Below are positions 14,316-17,493 of a stretch of 17,493 nucleotides of DNA, piece after piece (the first letter of the stretch is position 1; every line of letters starts with the position of its first letter). The DNA is taken from positions 1-17,493 of the forward strand of contig DXJM01000106.1 of NCBI GenBank assembly GCA_019057355.1. Direction: 5' to 3'. The DNA comes from Promethearchaeota archaeon (GTDB lineage Archaea > Asgardarchaeota > Lokiarchaeia > Sigyniarchaeales > SOKP01). The position numbers and the translations under genes were made by a program. Below the pieces are notes generated by a model. That model worked only from the letters and a program-made list of their open reading frames with translations, searched no databases and was not told the origin of the DNA.

Positions 14316-15389
14316 CTATCTCTTGTATATCCAGCACGCAACGGGATTTTTTTTTCCCTTAGGATAAAAATAAGGAGGTTCATTTTCCCTGCATTCGTCC
14401 TTTCTTTTTTCACATCTTGGATAAAAACGGCATCCCTTTGGAGGTTCTCTTAGATTTGGTGGATTACCGGTTATTGCCTTCAATTCTGTTTCCGCTGTAC
14501 CATCCGGATTAAAAGAAGCAATGGAATGAATTAATTCTTCTGTATAGGGATGCAAAGGTTCACATATTATCTCTTCCATGGTACCCATTTCAATTATTTT
14601 CCCTGCATACATTATAATGCATCTAGTGCATATTTGAGCTAAAGTTGGTATGTCATGAGAAATGAATAGGATCGTATCAGTTATTTTTTGATTGAGCAAA
14701 TCTAAAAATGTATCAATCAAGATTTTTTGAGTAGTGACATCTAGAGCACTTGTTGGCTCATCTACAATTAAGAGTTTAGGTTTATATAACGTCGATATTC
14801 CAACGACCGTTCTCTGTTTCATGCCTCCACTCAATTCATGAGGATATTTTCTGAGAATTGACCTATCTAATCCTAACTTTTCTAGATGATTTATTATATG
14901 ATCATTTGATAATATCAATTCCCCTCCTATATTCATTTGCATTCCCGCTTTATAGTTAGGATATCTTTGCTTCATGACATCTCGAATAATTTTCTTTATT
15001 TTCAATACCGGATTTAATGAATTTTGAGATGCTTGGGGTACATATCCAATTTCGCTGCATAAAATATCTTTTCTGACTTTTTCCTTTTGTTTTTTAACTT
15101 TATTCTTAATCATTTTTCTATTGAATTTTGTAATTTCATACTGAGGCATTTCAATATAGATTGGAGATTGATTCACAAAAACTTGTCCTTTTCCATGAAA
15201 TAATAGAGGTTTAGGGACACCCGTTATTAATTCTGCTAAGGTGGATTTTCCACAGCCCGACTCGCCAGCAATACCTACTATCTCTCCTTTATTGACGGAA
15301 AATGAAACACCATCAACTGCTTGCACCAATCCGAACGAACCTTTATAATATCCTTCAAGATTTTCTACTTTAAGTATTTCAACACTCAA
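14316..15389 (-). CDS. ABC transporter ATP-binding protein, OppD/DppD type
   Basis: This is the first nucleotide-binding subunit of the importer, 357 residues from a TTG at 15389. Walker A is GESGCGKST, the Q-loop sits in YVPQASQNSLNPV, and the signature is LSGGMKQRT. Walker B is LLIVDEPTSALD and the switch His is in ISHDIPT. The C-terminal oligo_HPY region has PPKGCRFYPRCEKRKDEC and a fourth Cys six residues from the end (ACWIYKR), a pattern that in DppD-type ATPases can hold an iron-sulfur cluster. A lysine-rich insertion (about 20 residues, IKNKVKKQKEKVRKD) lies between Walker A and the Q-loop. AGGTG (15396-15400) is six bases before the TTG; a GTG at 15398 lies inside that Shine-Dalgarno and would add three residues. 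The form VPQAS rather than the usual FQDP is one I associate with archaeal sugar-importing Opp systems (inference). Confidence 0.9.
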   Translation of the reverse strand: MSVEILKVENLEGYYKGSFGLVQAVDGVSFSVNKGEIVGIAGESGCGKSTLAELITGVPKPLLFHGKGQVFVNQSPIYIEMPQYEITKFNRKMIKNKVKKQKEKVRKDILCSEIGYVPQASQNSLNPVLKIKKIIRDVMKQRYPNYKAGMQMNIGGELILSNDHIINHLEKLGLDRSILRKYPHELSGGMKQRTVVGISTLYKPKLLIVDEPTSALDVTTQKILIDTFLDLLNQKITDTILFISHDIPTLAQICTRCIIMYAGKIIEMGTMEEIICEPLHPYTEELIHSIASFNPDGTAETELKAITGNPPNLREPPKGCRFYPRCEKRKDECRENEPPYFYPKGKKNPVACWIYKR

Positions 15390-15395
15390 TTTTTT

Positions 15396-15400
15396 CACCT
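15396..15400 (-). promoter_or_regulatory. Shine-Dalgarno site of the oppD-like gene
   Basis: AGGTG on the minus strand precedes the TTG at 15389 by six bases. The same AGGTGAAA string precedes the oppF-like ATG at 14309. This shared layout argues that the GTG codons inside these strings are ribosome-binding sequence, not starts. Confidence 0.5.
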
Positions 15401-15404
15401 TTTC

Positions 15405-16337
15405 TCATGCATTTTCTCTCGTTTTTGGATTGAATAAAGTACTAACGCTCCCATGAAGAGTGTATATCATTAGCAAGAAAAGCGTTAACACAACACCAGG
15501 AGGAATCCATAAATAATATTTGCCAGTTACCATATATGATTGTGTCATTACCTCATCCAGTAAGTAACCTAACGTGATGAAATCATTTTGTCCAAATCCT
15601 AACATGGCAATCCCCGCTTCAGTTGCAATAGCGATCGCGACAGAAATTACAAAAGTTAAAAATGCATAGGATAATACTCCTGGTAAAACTTCATTTATAG
15701 CGATCCTTACTGAAGAAATACCTGACATTTTTGAAATCTTTATATAATCTCTTTCCTTTATTGTGAGAACTTGTGATCGCATTGATCTTGCTGCCCAAGG
15801 CCAGTAAAACAAAGCAATCACAAAAATCATCTGAACAATTGACCTCTCTTGAGTTAATGCTGATAATAGTAATATAAAAGGAATTACAGGAAAAACTAAT
15901 GCAATATTCGTGATGAATTGAGTAATATAATCCAATATTCCTCCTACATAAGGACCAATCACTCCAAAGATAACGGCAATACCCGTGCATATTAATGCTG
16001 TTATAAAACTAAATACTATAGAATTACTAAACCCCCTGAGTAAAAGATTAAAATTATCTTGTCCATATCTATTTGTACCCATAGGAAATGAAATTGATGG
16101 AGGGAGATTTACACGTTCTAAAACATAATAATACCTCATTACATCATTGTATGGAGGTATATAACTAATTACTATGAAAAATGTAGATATTATGATAAAG
16201 ATTAGTCCCATGATCAATTGATAGTGGTATCTCATCCATAGAAGTTTTAATTTTCTCATCAAGAGAAAAGAACCATTTTCTTCTTTATTGATTTCTTTTA
16301 CCTCTAAAGAATCTAATAGCATGGGTTTTATTTTCAT
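15405..16337 (-). CDS. ABC transporter permease, OppC/DppC type
   Basis: This is the second membrane subunit of the importer, 310 residues. A hydrophilic N-terminal tail of about 38 residues precedes the first membrane helix (LIMGLIFIIISTFFIVISYI, 41-60). The periplasmic-side motif FPMGTNRYGQDNFNLLLRG (84-102) is the OppC landmark. Further membrane helices lie near 107-130, 140-160, 166-180, 220-245 and 275-293. The cytoplasmic coupling (EAA) loop is YIKISKMSGISSVRIAINEV (198-217), which contacts an ATPase subunit. The ATG at 16337 has the strong Shine-Dalgarno GGAGGTG at 16345-16351 and overlaps the upstream stop as ATGA, so translation is coupled. The TGA is six to sixteen bases before the oppD-like start candidates. 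Confidence 0.93.
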   Translation of the reverse strand: MKIKPMLLDSLEVKEINKEENGSFLLMRKLKLLWMRYHYQLIMGLIFIIISTFFIVISYIPPYNDVMRYYYVLERVNLPPSISFPMGTNRYGQDNFNLLLRGFSNSIVFSFITALICTGIAVIFGVIGPYVGGILDYITQFITNIALVFPVIPFILLLSALTQERSIVQMIFVIALFYWPWAARSMRSQVLTIKERDYIKISKMSGISSVRIAINEVLPGVLSYAFLTFVISVAIAIATEAGIAMLGFGQNDFITLGYLLDEVMTQSYMVTGKYYLWIPPGVVLTLFLLMIYTLHGSVSTLFNPKTRENA

Positions 16338-17479
16338 TTATTTCCACCTCCTATACGGATTCTAGGATCTACTACCCCATAAAGGATATCAATCAAAAAA
16401 TTTCCTATAACAATAATCAAAATCGTTATTATAAATGCACCAACTATTAAATTAAAGTCTTTTACTTTAAATGCATATACCATCAGGCTTCCTAAACCAG
16501 GCCATTGAAAAACCGCTTCAGTTATCAGAGTAGCTCCTAAAATTTCATTAAATCTTAGATTTAGTCCGGTCATTTGAGGAAGCAAGCAATTACGCATTGT
16601 ATATCTTCGCAATTTTTTTTTTTTAAACCCCAATTTTTCACAATAAAGAATATAATCCGAATTTCGCTCATAGATCATTAATGAACGCATACCCGTTGCC
16701 CATCCACCCGAAAAGCAGATAACTAATACAATAAATGGAGGAATCCAATGCTCTATCAAATCTTGAAGAGCATTAATATTTAAAAATGTCTCTATTACTA
16801 GTTTGGGAGGTGCATCTCCCCATGGATATAATGCTTCTCCAAAAAATAATGGATGTATTATGGTTAAATCTAATATTACAAATGAAAACCAAAAAAAAGG
16901 CGCGGATTGAAACATGATGGAAAGATAATAGCCTATCTTATTTTTCCATCCCTTTTCATATCCTATATGAGTACCAATCCAATTCCCTACTATAAAAGTA
17001 ACAATAACTGCAGGAACAACCAATAACATGGTATAACCCAAGCGAACTCCAACAATATCACTAACATATTGGGGATAATATGCCATTGACTGTCCTAGAT
17101 TCCCTCTAAAGAAATTAACTAAAAAATTGAAATATTGCACCAACAACGGTTGATCTAACCCGAAATATCTTGTTAGCTCGGCAACCTTTGCTTCCCAAGC
17201 TGAAAGGTCGGATGTACCAGGAGGAGGGTCTAACATTCTTTTAAGTGGATTCCCGGGAATGAGCCGCGGAATTAAAAAAGCAATCGAAATTGCTGTAAAA
17301 AATACTAAGAAATAAAACAATCCTTTTTTTGTTATAAATTTTAAATATGAGTTATTGAATACTTTTTTTAACCTTTTGTATAAGGTCTTATCATTATTTT
17401 CTAAAGAATTAATATCATTTCTTTTTGAAAGGACTTGAAGATCCTCAGGTTTAGCGGGACTAATCTCTATAATTTTCAT
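16334..17479 (-). CDS. ABC transporter permease, OppB/DppB type
   Basis: This is the first membrane subunit of the importer, 381 residues. The N-terminal 50 residues are hydrophilic and longer than in typical OppB. Membrane helix 1 is at about 53-73 (FYFLVFFTAISIAFLIPRLI), followed by the conserved PGNP and, after an extracytoplasmic segment, YFGLDQPLLVQYFNFLVNFF and GNLGQSM (126-132). Further helices lie near 148-172, 184-207, 245-262, 312-330 and 343-367. The EAA coupling loop is YCEKLGFKKKKLRRYTMRNC followed by LLP (279-301), unusually lysine-rich. The ending VDPRIR is typical. It is the first operon gene visible. The ATG at 17479 leaves only 14 bases before the window edge, so its promoter and any solute-binding protein gene are outside. 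Confidence 0.93.
   Translation of the reverse strand: MKIIEISPAKPEDLQVLSKRNDINSLENNDKTLYKRLKKVFNNSYLKFITKKGLFYFLVFFTAISIAFLIPRLIPGNPLKRMLDPPPGTSDLSAWEAKVAELTRYFGLDQPLLVQYFNFLVNFFRGNLGQSMAYYPQYVSDIVGVRLGYTMLLVVPAVIVTFIVGNWIGTHIGYEKGWKNKIGYYLSIMFQSAPFFWFSFVILDLTIIHPLFFGEALYPWGDAPPKLVIETFLNINALQDLIEHWIPPFIVLVICFSGGWATGMRSLMIYERNSDYILYCEKLGFKKKKLRRYTMRNCLLPQMTGLNLRFNEILGATLITEAVFQWPGLGSLMVYAFKVKDFNLIVGAFIITILIIVIGNFLIDILYGVVDPRIRIGGGNK
16345..16351 (-). promoter_or_regulatory. Strong Shine-Dalgarno site of the oppC-like gene
   Basis: GGAGGTG, the longest match in the window to an archaeal anti-Shine-Dalgarno sequence, lies inside the 3' end of the oppB-like gene, where it also encodes the Gly-Gly residues of the C-terminus. 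It is seven bases before the ATG. Confidence 0.75.
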
Positions 17480-17493
17480 TTTATTTTCAAATC

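Noticed and set aside
15691..15990. Open frame of 99 codons on the same strand as, but another frame from, the OppC-like permease
   Set aside because: It lies wholly inside the permease, has no ribosome-binding site, and the permease frame is clearly the coding one.
1..17493. tRNA genes, CRISPR arrays, insertion sequences
   Set aside because: Intergenic gaps were read on both strands. No cloverleaf, GTTCRA-type T-loop, spaced repeats or transposase was seen.

Overview
The window is AT-rich archaeal chromosome. Four things mark it as archaeal: an RNA polymerase largest subunit split into A' and A'' genes, the order rpoA1-rpoA2-rpl30e-nusA-like-rps12-rps7, archaeal/eukaryotic-type ribosomal proteins L30e, L44e and S27e, and Shine-Dalgarno sites complementary to an archaeal 16S 3' end. 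The base composition, the split polymerase and the heterotrophic gene content would fit an Asgard (Lokiarchaeia-like) archaeon. That placement is an impression; only 'archaeon' is secure.

Bases 1-5964 (+ strand) carry the transcription/translation cluster: the C-terminal part of RpoA1 (gene starts before the window), RpoA2 interrupted by a 529-residue intein in the catalytic trigger loop, ribosomal L30e, a two-KH NusA-like factor, uS12 and uS7. A hairpin with T-tracts follows rps7. The elongation-factor genes that often follow rps7 in archaea are not here. RpoA1 ends in an unusual linker plus a compact WRG motif. The intein's homing endonuclease has lost both catalytic acidic residues. uS12 has Leu in place of a near-universal decoding-centre Pro.

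Bases 6179-10196 hold single genes: a winged-helix/ATP-cone/NrdD-like protein without a glycyl-radical domain (+), aspartate carbamoyltransferase pyrB (-), which overlaps it tail to tail, and a tandem SCP2-domain protein (+). Bases 10335-10841 are a second small ribosomal operon, rpl44e-rps27e.

Bases 11075-17479 (- strand) form a catabolic operon. Read in transcription order it is permease 1, permease 2 (4-base ATGA overlap), OppD-type ATPase, OppF-type ATPase (start just after the previous stop), then a GH94 disaccharide phosphorylase of the cellobiose phosphorylase type. The solute-binding protein is not in view and may lie just beyond 17493. The likely job is ATP-driven import of a beta-linked gluco-oligosaccharide followed by phosphorolysis in the cytoplasm, which yields a sugar 1-phosphate without spending another ATP.

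No tRNA, rRNA, CRISPR array or insertion sequence was recognised. The only mobile element seen is the intein. No gene-free stretch exceeds 300 bases.
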